From NCBI RefSeq assembly GCF_004348545.1, contig NZ_SMKL01000048.1, forward strand, positions 1-46,508: 46,508 nt of DNA, given 5' to 3'. Made by a program: the position numbers and the translations under genes. Below, piece after piece: positions 6,952-15,146 of this stretch (within the stretch, counting starts at the first letter, position 1; every line of letters begins with the position of its first letter). The stretch is from Jiangella ureilytica. GTDB taxonomy: Bacteria > Actinomycetota > Actinomycetes > Jiangellales > Jiangellaceae. A model generated the notes under the pieces. That model saw nothing but the letters and a program-made list of their open reading frames with translations, searched no databases and was not told the DNA's origin.

Positions 6952-9239
6952 CGACGCCGGTCTCGACGTACCGGCTGCAGCTCAGCGACGTGTTCCCGGT
7001 CGCCGGGGCGGCCGAGCTGACGGCGTACCTGCGCGACCTCGGCGCCGGCGCGGTGTACTGCTCTCCCCTGCTGCGGGCGACGACGGGGTCGGCGCACGGC
7101 TACGACGTGGTCGACCCCCGGGTCATGGACGACTCGCGGGGTGGTGAGGCCGGCTGGCGCACGCTGCTCGCGGCGGCTCGCGAGCACGGCCTGGCCGTCG
7201 TCGTCGACATCGTCCCGAACCACCAGGGCGTCGGCGACCCGTCGCAGAACCCGGCCTGGCACGACCTGCTGACGCACGGCCCGGCGTCGGCGTACGCGCG
7301 CTGGTTCGACGTCGACTGGGCGGCGGGACGGCTGCTGCTGCCGGTGCTGGACAAGCCGGGCGGGTTCGAGCTGGACGGCGACGGCGCCGCCCTGGTCGTG
7401 GGTGAGCTGCGGTTCCCGCTGGCGCCCGGCACCGGGCCGCGGCCTGGCGAGACCGCCGCCGACGTGCACGATCGCCAGTTCTACGAGCTCGCCGACGCGA
7501 GCCGGGCCGACGACGACCTCACCTACCGGCGGTTCTTCGCGGTCACCTCGCTGGCCGGGGTGCGGGTCGAGGACCCGGAGGTCGCGGCGGCCACGCACGA
7601 GCGGATCCTGCGCTGGGTGAGTGACGACGGCGTCGACGGCCTGCGGGTCGACCACCCGGACGGGCTGGCCGACCCCGGCGGCTACCTGCGCTGGCTGCGC
7701 TCGCAGGTGCCGGACGTGTGGCTGGTGGTCGAGAAGATCCTCGAGCCGGCCACCGACGAGCACCTGCCGGCGGACTGGCCGGTCGACGGCACGACGGGTT
7801 ACGACGCGCTCGCCGAGGTCGGCCCGCTGTTCGTCGACCCGGCGGCGGAGCCGGCGTTCGACCGGCTCTACCGCGAGGTCACCGGCGACGACCTCGACTT
7901 CGCCGACCACGTCCTGATCGGCAAGCGGGCCGTCGCGACGACCATCCTGCGCTCGGAGTTCCATCGCATGGCCCGGCTGGCGCCATCGGTCCCGGACGCG
8001 GTGGCGGCGCTGACCGAGCTGGCGTCGGCGTTCCCGGTCTACCGTTCCTACCTGCCCGAGCACGGCGCGGCGGACCTCGGGACCGCGTTCACCGCCGCCC
8101 GGCGCCGCCGTCCCCGGCTGGCCGCCGCGTTCGACGCGCTCGAGCCGCGGCTCCGCGACGGCGCCGACGAGCTGTCCGTCAGGTTCCAGCAGGTCACCGG
8201 CGCCGTCACCGCCAAGGGCGTCGAGGACACCGCCTACTACCGCTACGCCCGGTTCGTCGCGCTCAACGAGGTCGGCGGCGACCCGGCCGCGTTCGGCCTC
8301 GGCCTCGACGACTTCCACGCCGCCCAGCAGCGGCGGCAGCAGCGGGCGCCGTCGTCGATGACGACGCTGTCCACCCACGACACCAAGCGCGGCGAAGACG
8401 TGCGTGCCCGGCTGGCGGTGCTGGCCGAGATCCCGGACGAGTGGGAGCGGCTGGTCCGGCGGCTGGCGGCCGAGGCGCCGATGCCCGACCGCCCCATGGC
8501 GTACCTGCTCTGGCAGACGGTGGCCGGCTTCGGCCTCGACCAGCCCGAACGCCTGCACGCCTACGCGGAGAAGGCGATGCGCGAGGCGGCGACGTTCACC
8601 GGCTGGGCCGACCCCGACGAGGAGCTCGAAGCCGCGGTCCACGCCGCCCTCGACGCGCTGGCCGACCGGCCGGACCTGCGGTCGGCGGTCGACGCGTTCA
8701 TCGAGCGCATCCGGCCGTTCGGGTGGAGCAATGCGCTGGGCCAGAAGCTCGTGCAGCTCACCATGCCCGGCGTGCCCGACGTCTACCAGGGCACCGAGGG
8801 CTGGGACGACTCCCTGGTCGACCCCGACAACCGCCGCCCGGTCGACTTCGCCCGGCTGCGCGCGCTGCTGGCGGACCTCGACGGCGCCGGCGCGCCTCCG
8901 CCCGTCGACGCGTCCGGCGCGGCCAAGCTCTGGGTGGTCTCGCGGGCGCTGCGGCTGCGGCGCGACCGGCCGGCGCTGTTCACGGCGTACCGGCGGGTCC
9001 CGGTGCGCGGCCCGGCGGCGGACCACGCGATCGCCTTCGACCGCGGCGGCGCGATCACCGTGGCGACGCGCCTGCCGGTGCGGCTGGCGTCGAACGGAGG
9101 CTGGGCCGACACCGTCGCCGACCTGCCGCACGGCCGCACCGACGTGCTCACCGGCCGCCGATTCGACGGCGGCAAAGTGCCGCTGGCCGGCCTGCTCGCC
9201 CACTACCCCGTCGCGCTGCTGGCACCCGAGCCGCCATGA
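6948..9239 (+). CDS. treY: malto-oligosyltrehalose synthase TreY
   Basis: 763-residue GH13 enzyme that isomerises the reducing-end alpha-1,4 bond of maltodextrin to an alpha,alpha-1,1 bond. The N terminus STYRLQLSDVFPV is family-defining. SPLLRATTGSAHGYDVVDP follows. Catalytic residues are Asp235 (GLRVDHPDG), Glu262 (VVEKILEP) and Asp478 (STHDTKR). The C terminus carries the GVPDVYQGTE signature. Length is slightly short but within family range. ATGA overlaps join it to glgX upstream and treZ downstream. Confidence 0.97.
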   Translation: MTTPVSTYRLQLSDVFPVAGAAELTAYLRDLGAGAVYCSPLLRATTGSAHGYDVVDPRVMDDSRGGEAGWRTLLAAAREHGLAVVVDIVPNHQGVGDPSQNPAWHDLLTHGPASAYARWFDVDWAAGRLLLPVLDKPGGFELDGDGAALVVGELRFPLAPGTGPRPGETAADVHDRQFYELADASRADDDLTYRRFFAVTSLAGVRVEDPEVAAATHERILRWVSDDGVDGLRVDHPDGLADPGGYLRWLRSQVPDVWLVVEKILEPATDEHLPADWPVDGTTGYDALAEVGPLFVDPAAEPAFDRLYREVTGDDLDFADHVLIGKRAVATTILRSEFHRMARLAPSVPDAVAALTELASAFPVYRSYLPEHGAADLGTAFTAARRRRPRLAAAFDALEPRLRDGADELSVRFQQVTGAVTAKGVEDTAYYRYARFVALNEVGGDPAAFGLGLDDFHAAQQRRQQRAPSSMTTLSTHDTKRGEDVRARLAVLAEIPDEWERLVRRLAAEAPMPDRPMAYLLWQTVAGFGLDQPERLHAYAEKAMREAATFTGWADPDEELEAAVHAALDALADRPDLRSAVDAFIERIRPFGWSNALGQKLVQLTMPGVPDVYQGTEGWDDSLVDPDNRRPVDFARLRALLADLDGAGAPPPVDASGAAKLWVVSRALRLRRDRPALFTAYRRVPVRGPAADHAIAFDRGGAITVATRLPVRLASNGGWADTVADLPHGRTDVLTGRRFDGGKVPLAGLLAHYPVALLAPEPP

Positions 9240-10984
9240 CGACGTTCACGCTGTGGGCGCCGTCCGCCCGGCGGGTCGCGCTGCGCGCGGGCGGACGCAA
9301 CGCGACGGCGGTCCGCGCGTCCGGCGGCTGGTGGACGGCGCACGCGCCGGCCCCGCCGGGCACCGACTACGGCTGGCTGCTCGACGACTCCCCCGACGTC
9401 CTGCCCGACCCGCGGGCCGCCTGGCTGCCGCACGGCGTCGACGGCCGGGCCCGCGTCTACGACCACGCGGCCTTCCGGTGGACCGACGGCGCCTGGGCCG
9501 GCCGCCCGCTGGCCGGCGGCGTCCTCTACGAGCTGCACATCGGCACCTTCTCGCCGTCCGGGACCTTCGACGGCGCCGTCGAGCGGCTGGACCACCTCGT
9601 CGGCCTCGGCGTCACGCACGTCGAGGTGCTGCCCGTCAACGCCGTCGACGGCGTCTGGAACTGGGGGTACGACGGCGTCGGCTGGTACGCCGTGCACGAG
9701 CCGCTCGGCGGGCCCGACGGCTTCAAGCGATTCGTCGACGCCTGCCACGCCCGCGGCCTCGCCGTCGTGCTGGACGTCGTCTACAACCACCTCGGGCCCA
9801 GCGGCAACCACCTGCCGAAGTTCGGGCCGTACCTCACCGACGGCGCCGGCACCGCGTGGGGCGACGTCGTCAACCTCGGCGAGCCCGCGGTGCGCCGGTT
9901 CATCGTCGAGAACGCGCTGATGTGGCTGCGCGACTACCACCTCGACGGGCTGCGGCTCGACGCCGTCCACGCGCTGTCCGACCCGCTCGCCGGGCACGGG
10001 CACCCGCACATCCTGGCCGAGCTGTCCGCGGCCGTCGAGCGGCTCGCCGGCGAGCTGGGCCGGCCGCTGCCGCTGATCGCGGAGTCCGACCTCAACGACC
10101 CCGTCATGATCGAGCCGCGCGACCGCGGCGGCCACGGCATGGACGCGCAGTGGGACGACGACGTGCACCACGCCCTGCATGCGCTGCTCACCGGCGAGCG
10201 GCAGGGCTACTACGCCGACTTCGGCTCGCTGGCCGTGCTGTCGAAGGTGGTCCGCGACGCGTTCCTGCACGACGGCGGCTTCTCGTCGTTCCGCGGCCGC
10301 CCGCACGGCCGCCCCGTCGACCGGGCCCGCACGCCCGGGCACCGGTTCGTCGTCTGCCTGCAGAACCACGACCAGGTCGGCAACCGCGCCGCCGGCGAGC
10401 GGCTCACCGAGCTGGTGTCCCCCGCCCGCCTGCGGGTCGGCGCCGTCCTGCTGCTGTCGCTGCCGTTCACGCCGATGCTCTGGATGGGCGAGGAGTGGGG
10501 TGCGTCGACGCGGTGGCCGTTCTTCACCTCGCACCTGGACCCGGTCATCGCCGCCGCCGTCGGCCCGGGCCGGCTCGAGGAGTTCCGCAAGCACGGCTGG
10601 GACACCTCGGCGATGATCGACCCGCAGGACCCGGCCGCCTACCGGACCGCCCAGCTGGACTGGTCCGAGCCCGGGCGGCCCGGCCACGCCGAGCTGCTGG
10701 ACCTCTACCGGCGGATGATCGCGCTGCGGGCCGCCGAGCCGGACCTGCGCGACGGCGACCTCACCGCCGTCGCGTCCGGGTTCGACGAGGCGGCCGCCTG
10801 GTTCGTGCTGCACCGCGGCTCGCTGCGCGTGGTCGTCAACCTCGCCGACCGGGCGCAGCCGGTGCCGCTGTCCGGGGCCGGCGGCGGTGACCTCCTGCTG
10901 GCCACGGGTCCGGCGGCGGTCGCGGCCGACGGCGGCAGCGTCGAGCTGGGCGCCGAGACGGCCGCCGTGGTCAGGATCCGGTAG
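9236..10984 (+). CDS. treZ: malto-oligosyltrehalose trehalohydrolase TreZ
   Basis: 582-residue GH13 enzyme that cleaves terminal trehalose from malto-oligosyltrehalose. The N-terminal E-set domain (TLWAPSARRVALR) is followed by YELHIGTFSPSGTF. Catalytic residues are Asp242 in LRLDAVHAL, Glu283 in IAESDLN and Asp379 in QNHDQVGN. WMGEEWGA and a C-terminal beta domain complete the protein. The start is the ATG overlapping the treY stop. The TAG stop codon (10982-10984) lies inside the first palindromic element. With GlgX and TreY it makes a complete glycogen-to-trehalose route, useful under osmotic or desiccation stress. Confidence 0.97.
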   Translation: MTTFTLWAPSARRVALRAGGRNATAVRASGGWWTAHAPAPPGTDYGWLLDDSPDVLPDPRAAWLPHGVDGRARVYDHAAFRWTDGAWAGRPLAGGVLYELHIGTFSPSGTFDGAVERLDHLVGLGVTHVEVLPVNAVDGVWNWGYDGVGWYAVHEPLGGPDGFKRFVDACHARGLAVVLDVVYNHLGPSGNHLPKFGPYLTDGAGTAWGDVVNLGEPAVRRFIVENALMWLRDYHLDGLRLDAVHALSDPLAGHGHPHILAELSAAVERLAGELGRPLPLIAESDLNDPVMIEPRDRGGHGMDAQWDDDVHHALHALLTGERQGYYADFGSLAVLSKVVRDAFLHDGGFSSFRGRPHGRPVDRARTPGHRFVVCLQNHDQVGNRAAGERLTELVSPARLRVGAVLLLSLPFTPMLWMGEEWGASTRWPFFTSHLDPVIAAAVGPGRLEEFRKHGWDTSAMIDPQDPAAYRTAQLDWSEPGRPGHAELLDLYRRMIALRAAEPDLRDGDLTAVASGFDEAAAWFVLHRGSLRVVVNLADRAQPVPLSGAGGGDLLLATGPAAVAADGGSVELGAETAAVVRIR

Positions 10985-11145
10985 GGGCGTCTGATGGATC
11001 TTGGTGGATGCGGGCGGCGTCCAGTCGTCGGTCCAGCAAGGCGGAGGAGGAGGTCGATGCGGAGCCATCGAGCGACGACGACACCGCAGCTGGTCGGCGT
11101 CTGGGCGTCGATCCGCGCCGCCGAAGATTCATCAGCCACCCCCTA
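10982..11145. repeat. palindromic element A (MITE-like or bidirectional terminator)
   Basis: About 164 bp forming an imperfect, nearly full-length hairpin. The ends pair (TAGGGG at 10982 with CCCCTA at 11140-11145, then CTGATGGATCTT with the complement of AAGATTCATCAG), and so do internal segments around GGCGTCCAG and CTGGGCGTC. A central hairpin is TCGATG (11054-11059) / CATCGA (11066-11071) with a 6-nt loop. The core from about 11036 to 11090 matches the core of element B (23108-23277), including GCAAGGC.GAGGAGG and ACGCAGC/CCGCAGC. It contains the treZ stop codon and the last codons of the isomerase gene. Confidence 0.7.
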
Positions 11146-11905
11146 GCCAGCTCCGCAGCGTGACGGCGTCGCGCACCAGCGCCTCGGGGTCGTCGTCCTG
11201 GACGAACTCGAGCAAGGCGTACCGCTCGGCGCCGGCCTCGGCGGACGCGCCGGCGACGGTGCCGAGCACCGGCTGCCACAGCGGTGCGCCGTCGGCCAGC
11301 GCCAGCCGGACGCCGTCGGCGGTCCAGCTGAACACGTGCACGGTGACCAGACCCGGCAGCAGCGCGCCGGCCTCGTGGACGGCTTCGGCCGGGCCGAGAC
11401 CGAGCCGAGGCTGCCAGTACGGCCGCAGCCCCGGGTGGCCGACCTCGGCGTAGAGCGCCAGCGCGGAGTCGAGCGTGTCGGTGAGCGTGCCCGGGTGGTG
11501 CTCGACGGCGATCTCGACGCCCTCGCCCGCGGCCAGCTCGGTGATGCGGCGCACGTCGCCGACGACCCCGGCCCGCTGCTGCGTCGTCAGGTCCGCCGAT
11601 CCCGCCGCGCCGGCCCAGATGCGGATGCGCGGCGCGCCGAGGGCCACCGCGGTCCGGAGCACCGCGTCGAAGTCGGCCGGGGCGTGGTCGCCGGCCCGGT
11701 AGTACGAGCCGTACGCCGCGACGCGGACGCCGTGGTCGGCCGTCGCCGCCGCCGTGCGCTTCGCCGCCGCGACGTCGCCGACCGGCACGTGCACGTCGCC
11801 ACCCCACTCGACCGCCTCGAGCCCGGTCCGCCGCAGCAGCGCCAGGATCTCGCCGACGCCCAGTTGCCGGAACGTGATCGACACCAGGCCGGGGACCACG
11901 CTCAT
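11132..11905 (-). CDS. sugar phosphate isomerase/epimerase (xylose isomerase-like TIM barrel)
   Basis: 257 residues. It has the AP-endonuclease-2/xylose-isomerase-like fold: SITFRQLGVGEILALLRRTGLEAVEWGGD at the start, then IAVEHHPGTLTDT (Glu metal ligand), PYWQPRLG, VHVFSW (His ligand) and LLEFVQDDD (Glu ligand). Related proteins isomerise or epimerise sugars or polyols; the substrate is unknown. It overlaps the upstream dehydrogenase by 4 bp (ATGA). The last codons (LGGG, stop TGA) lie in the end of palindromic element A, so the C terminus may have been set by that element. Confidence 0.88.
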   Translation of the reverse strand: MSVVPGLVSITFRQLGVGEILALLRRTGLEAVEWGGDVHVPVGDVAAAKRTAAATADHGVRVAAYGSYYRAGDHAPADFDAVLRTAVALGAPRIRIWAGAAGSADLTTQQRAGVVGDVRRITELAAGEGVEIAVEHHPGTLTDTLDSALALYAEVGHPGLRPYWQPRLGLGPAEAVHEAGALLPGLVTVHVFSWTADGVRLALADGAPLWQPVLGTVAGASAEAGAERYALLEFVQDDDPEALVRDAVTLRSWLGGG

Positions 11906-12927
11906 GCCTGCACCACCAGCTCGGCCCGGTGCACCCGGTGCCGCAGCGGCTCGCCCCGGACCAGCCGGTCCAGCTCGTCGAGGGCCAGCGCGGCGAGCCG
12001 GCGGCACTCGCTGCCCATGGCGCCGGCGATGTGCGGGGTCAGGACGACGTTGGGCAGCCGGTAGAGCGGTGAGTCCGGTGGCAGCGGCTCCGGGTCGGTG
12101 ACGTCGAGGAGGGCGTGCAGCCGGCCCCGCTCGCACTCGCCGGTGAGGGCAGCGTGGTCGACGAGCGCGCCGCGGGCGGTGTTGATCAGGGTGGCACCGT
12201 CCTTCATCAGGGCACATCGACGGGCGTCGATGAGGTGGTGGGTCGCCGGCAGCGCCGGCGCGTGCAGCGTGACGACGTGGGCCCGCCGGACGAGGTCGTC
12301 GAGCTCCACGAGCTCGGCGCCGGCCGCGGCCACCGCGGCGGCGTCGGCATACGGGTCGGCCACCAGCACCGTCAGGTCGAACGGCTGGAGCAGGCCGGCG
12401 ACCCGCCGGCCGATGCGCGAGAACCCGACGACGCCGACGGTGCGGCGGTAGTTCGACGCTTCGCCGGCCGCGCCCGCCACGCCGTCGCGCCAGGCCAGCT
12501 CGCCGGGATGGGCGCGGAAGCCGGCCGCGAACGCGTGCGCCCGCTTGCCCGCGGCCAGGATCGCGGCCAGCGTGAACTCCGCCACCGGGACGGCGTTGGC
12601 ATCGGCCGCCGTCGTGACGGCCAGCCCGCGGTCCCAGCAGGCGTCGGTGACGTGGTGCTTCACGCTGCCGGCGGCGTGCAGGACGGCCCGCAGCCGCGGC
12701 GCGTCGCCGAGCACCGCGGCGTCGAGCGGCGGGCAGCCCCACGAGGTCAGCAGCACGTCGGTGCGCCCGAGCGCGGCCCGGACGCCCGGCGAGCCGAAGC
12801 TTTCCACCGGCCCCGGCAGGACCAGCTCCGCGAGCGCATCGAGCCGCGACCGGAGCTCGTCGTCGAACAGGTCGCGGTACGCGGTGTCGGCCATGACCAG
12901 CATGACCCGGACCCGCTCGTCCGCCAT
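11902..12927 (-). CDS. D-2-hydroxyacid dehydrogenase family protein
   Basis: 341 residues. It has an NAD-binding Rossmann motif GVVGFSRIGRRVA, where the usual GxGxxG is GFSRIG (second Gly replaced by Ser), then LINTARGALVDHAAL (substrate Arg), DVTDPEPLP (Glu) and TPHIAGAMG (catalytic His). It probably reduces or oxidises a sugar-derived 2-hydroxy acid or keto-sugar. The frame opens at 13011, but GAGGGAG before the ATG at 12927 supports the shorter start. It is the first gene of a two-gene unit with the TIM-barrel isomerase, behind a LacI-type operator. Confidence 0.88.
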   Translation of the reverse strand: MADERVRVMLVMADTAYRDLFDDELRSRLDALAELVLPGPVESFGSPGVRAALGRTDVLLTSWGCPPLDAAVLGDAPRLRAVLHAAGSVKHHVTDACWDRGLAVTTAADANAVPVAEFTLAAILAAGKRAHAFAAGFRAHPGELAWRDGVAGAAGEASNYRRTVGVVGFSRIGRRVAGLLQPFDLTVLVADPYADAAAVAAAGAELVELDDLVRRAHVVTLHAPALPATHHLIDARRCALMKDGATLINTARGALVDHAALTGECERGRLHALLDVTDPEPLPPDSPLYRLPNVVLTPHIAGAMGSECRRLAALALDELDRLVRGEPLRHRVHRAELVVQA

Positions 12928-12964
12928 CGGCAACTCCCTCGTCGGATTCGGCTCGGCGTCCAGG

Positions 12965-12976
12965 TTAAGCGCTTGC
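12965..12976. promoter_or_regulatory. candidate LacI/GalR-family operator
   Basis: TTAAGCGCTTGC contains the perfect palindrome AAGCGCTT (12967-12974) with the central CG step typical of LacI/GalR operators. It lies about 40 bp upstream of the dehydrogenase start, where a repressor would block transcription. No LacI-family gene is in the window, so the regulator would act from elsewhere. Confidence 0.5.
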
Positions 12977-13079
12977 TTGAAGGCCCCGTCATTCGGATCG
13001 ATCATCCACATGCCAACGACTGATCATATTTCCGAGTCGAGCAGGCCGATGCGCCACGCCCTCGTCCTGCCCCGCAGAC

Positions 13080-13214
13080 GGTGATGGAGCTGGCGCGGTA
13101 CGGCCAGTCGAGACCACCGGCTCGACGGCGTACGTCGACGCCACCGCGATCACCTACTGCGCGGGCCTGGACCGCGATCTCGTCCGCCGGCCGGTCAGCA
13201 TCACGGTGAGCTAG
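13080..13214 (+). pseudogene. possible 3' remnant of an unidentified coding gene
   Basis: A plus-strand frame without a start reads GDGAGAVRPVETTGSTAYVD, then ATAITYCAGLDRDLV, ending SITVS and TAG at 13212-13214. It looks like the C-terminal beta-rich end of a larger (possibly secreted) protein whose 5' part is gone. Frame and composition look coding, but I cannot name the family and it may be chance. It abuts the end of the epimerase gene, with stop codons overlapping. Confidence 0.25.
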
Positions 13215-14170
13215 GACGCGTTGCCGGCCCGCAACCAGGCCACGTAGTCGGCGACGCCCCGCTCGACGTCGTACTCCGGCGCGAACCCGGTGCCGGCGCG
13301 GAGCCGGGAGACGTCGAGGAACGGGTCGCGCTCCGGCGCGCCCGGCGACCGGCCCGGCTTCAGCTCCACCTCGGTGCCCGGGACGGCGGCCGCGATCGCG
13401 TCGGCGAATTCACGGTGTGTCGCCGGCTCGCCGCTGGACACGTTGTAGGTGTCGTGCGCCAGCCGGTCGGCGGTCATGAGCAGCGCGATCGCCCGGCCGC
13501 AGTCCTTGACGTAGACGCGGTCGCCGCCGTCGTCGGCGTACGGCGGCTCGGCCAGCGCCGGAGTGACGCCCTGGACGGCGGCCCGGACCCACCACGGGAT
13601 CGGGAGGAACGGCGACTCCGGATGGCCCAGCGGCCCCCACACCGAGCCGATCCGCAGGTTCACCGCGTCGAACCCGGACTGCCGCGCGGTCAGGTTGGTG
13701 AAGACCTCGGCACCCAGCTTGAACGCCGGGATCTGGTGGATCGGGACGTTCAGTGCGAGGCCCAGTCCCTCGTGCCAGGGGCCCGGCTCGTTGCCCGCGT
13801 ACGAGCCGATGCTGCTCGCGACCGCGAACCGCGTGACGCCCCACTCCTGCGCCCCCTGCAGCACGTTGAGCAGCCCGGCGGTGTTGGCGCGCAGGAACGC
13901 GACCGGGTCGGTGACCTCGAGCCCGGCGGCGGCCAGGTGCACGACGCCGCCGATCGCGTGCTCGCGCCCGATCGCCAGGACGGCGGCGGTGTCGGTGACG
14001 TCGACATCGGCGACGGCGACCCGGTCCGGCCCGTAACCCGCGAGGAACGACGGCAGCGGCGTGGGCCGGCGCCGGGTCAGCACCACCGAGCCGCCCAGGT
14101 CGAGCAGCGCCCGCGCGGTGTGCGCGCCGATCGAGCCGAGGCCGCCCGTGACGAGCACCCGCCCGGTCAT
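13211..14170 (-). CDS. NAD-dependent epimerase/dehydratase family protein
   Basis: 319-residue extended short-chain dehydrogenase. The NAD-binding motif GGLGSIGAHTARALLDLG is intact, with Asp following (VADVDVTD) and the Ser of the active site in ASSIGSYAG. The usual YxxxK is not present: the equivalent segment reads HQIPAFKLGAEVF, with Lys retained but Ile at the Tyr position. NVSSGEP and a C-terminal substrate domain follow. It may bind nucleotide-sugar or another substrate with altered chemistry. It is last in an operon with AraC, PPOX and RibD_C genes, with ATGA overlap. Confidence 0.88.
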   Translation of the reverse strand: MTGRVLVTGGLGSIGAHTARALLDLGGSVVLTRRRPTPLPSFLAGYGPDRVAVADVDVTDTAAVLAIGREHAIGGVVHLAAAGLEVTDPVAFLRANTAGLLNVLQGAQEWGVTRFAVASSIGSYAGNEPGPWHEGLGLALNVPIHQIPAFKLGAEVFTNLTARQSGFDAVNLRIGSVWGPLGHPESPFLPIPWWVRAAVQGVTPALAEPPYADDGGDRVYVKDCGRAIALLMTADRLAHDTYNVSSGEPATHREFADAIAAAVPGTEVELKPGRSPGAPERDPFLDVSRLRAGTGFAPEYDVERGVADYVAWLRAGNAS

Positions 14171-14757
14171 CGCGGCACCCGGAAGGTCAGGTGGGTGACG
14201 CCGGGCGCCTCGACGACGCGGACCCGCTCCAGCTCCCGGGCCTCGGACAGCGCGTGGAAGTACGGCGTCCCGCCGCCGAGCAGGATCGGCACCTGGTGCA
14301 GCGTCACCTCGTCGAGCAGCCCGGCCCGCAACGCGGCCGCCGTCACGCCCGTGCCCATGACCGCGACGTCGCGGTCCCCGGCGATCTCGGTGGCGCGTGC
14401 GACGGCCTCCTCGATGGTGCCGGCGACGGTCTGTGCGGCGGACGCCTCGGGAGCCGGGCGGTGGGTCAGGAGGAGCAGCGGCGCCGTCGGGTGCGGGCTG
14501 GCGCCGCCGAAGCCGCCGGAGTGGTCGTAGGTGGTGCGGCCGACGATCACCGCGCCGTCGCGGCTCGCGAGCGCGTCGAACACCTCGGCGCTCGGGGCCG
14601 ACAGCGTGAAGCCGTCGAACACCCGGCTGGGGACGTCGCCGTCGAAGTACCAGTCGAACAGCCGCTGCCCGCCGCGGCCGAGCGCCTGCTCCGGGCTCGG
14701 GTCCGGGCCGGTGACGTAGCCGTCGACGGAGACGGACAGCGCGGCGATGACGCTCAT
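14167..14757 (-). CDS. dihydrofolate reductase-like (RibD C-terminal domain) protein
   Basis: 196 residues. MSVIAALSVSVDGYVTGPD is the standard opening of the actinobacterial RibD_C/dihydrofolate-reductase-like family. GAVIVGRTTYDHSGGF and DVAVMGTGVTAAALRAGLLDEVTLHQVPILLGGG are also diagnostic (NADPH-binding fold). The biological substrate of these stand-alone proteins is not known, and it is not the essential folA. ATGA overlaps on both sides place it in the AraC-PPOX-RibD_C-epimerase operon. Confidence 0.9.
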   Translation of the reverse strand: MSVIAALSVSVDGYVTGPDPSPEQALGRGGQRLFDWYFDGDVPSRVFDGFTLSAPSAEVFDALASRDGAVIVGRTTYDHSGGFGGASPHPTAPLLLLTHRPAPEASAAQTVAGTIEEAVARATEIAGDRDVAVMGTGVTAAALRAGLLDEVTLHQVPILLGGGTPYFHALSEARELERVRVVEAPGVTHLTFRVPR

Positions 14758-15146
14758 CCGATCACCACCACCTGGACGTGCTCGGGCTCGATGGCGTAGA
14801 CGACCCGGTCGACGCGCGGGCTGTAGGGCATGCCGATGTACGCGTCGGACATCCGGTCGATGATCTCCCAGGCGCGGTCGCCCTCGATCTTCTCCACGAC
14901 GCGCCCGCGGACCAGCGCCGACGTGGCCGGCCGGTCCCGGTCCACCACCGAGACCGCCACCCGCGGGTCGCGCTCGAGGTTGCGGGCCTTGCGGGTGGCG
15001 TCCGAGGTCAGAATGGTCACGCGGTCGCCCTCGAGCCCGACCCACATGGGGACCGAGTGCGGCGAGCCGTCGGGCAGCAGCGTGGCGAGATGCGCGGGAT
15101 GGCCGCCGCCCAGCAGGCGGCGGGCCTCGTCGGTCAGTTCGCTCAT
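14754..15146 (-). CDS. PPOX-class F420-dependent oxidoreductase
   Basis: 130 residues. LGGGHPAHLATLLPDGSPHSVPMWVGLEGDRV, then TSDATRKARNLERDPRVAVSVVDRD, matches the split-barrel F420-dependent PPOX subfamily. It likely uses reduced F420 (or FMN) to reduce an unidentified small molecule. Besides the ATGA overlap with the AraC stop, TAGCCT (15153-15158, minus strand) lies 6 nt before the ATG, so an internal leaderless promoter could also express it. Confidence 0.9.
   Translation of the reverse strand: MSELTDEARRLLGGGHPAHLATLLPDGSPHSVPMWVGLEGDRVTILTSDATRKARNLERDPRVAVSVVDRDRPATSALVRGRVVEKIEGDRAWEIIDRMSDAYIGMPYSPRVDRVVYAIEPEHVQVVVIG

Noticed and set aside
6771-9203. 810-codon minus-strand frame opposite treY
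   Set aside because: treY has full catalytic motifs in the other strand; the frame is an antisense artefact.
10982-11145. CRISPR-like or tRNA-like structure in element A
   Set aside because: There is one inverted repeat, no direct repeat-spacer pattern and no cloverleaf or anticodon arm; a palindromic element fits better.
13026-13080. Possible start of the small remnant frame further upstream
   Set aside because: The frame is open but has no plausible start codon with a ribosome-binding site and no protein-like composition before about 13080.
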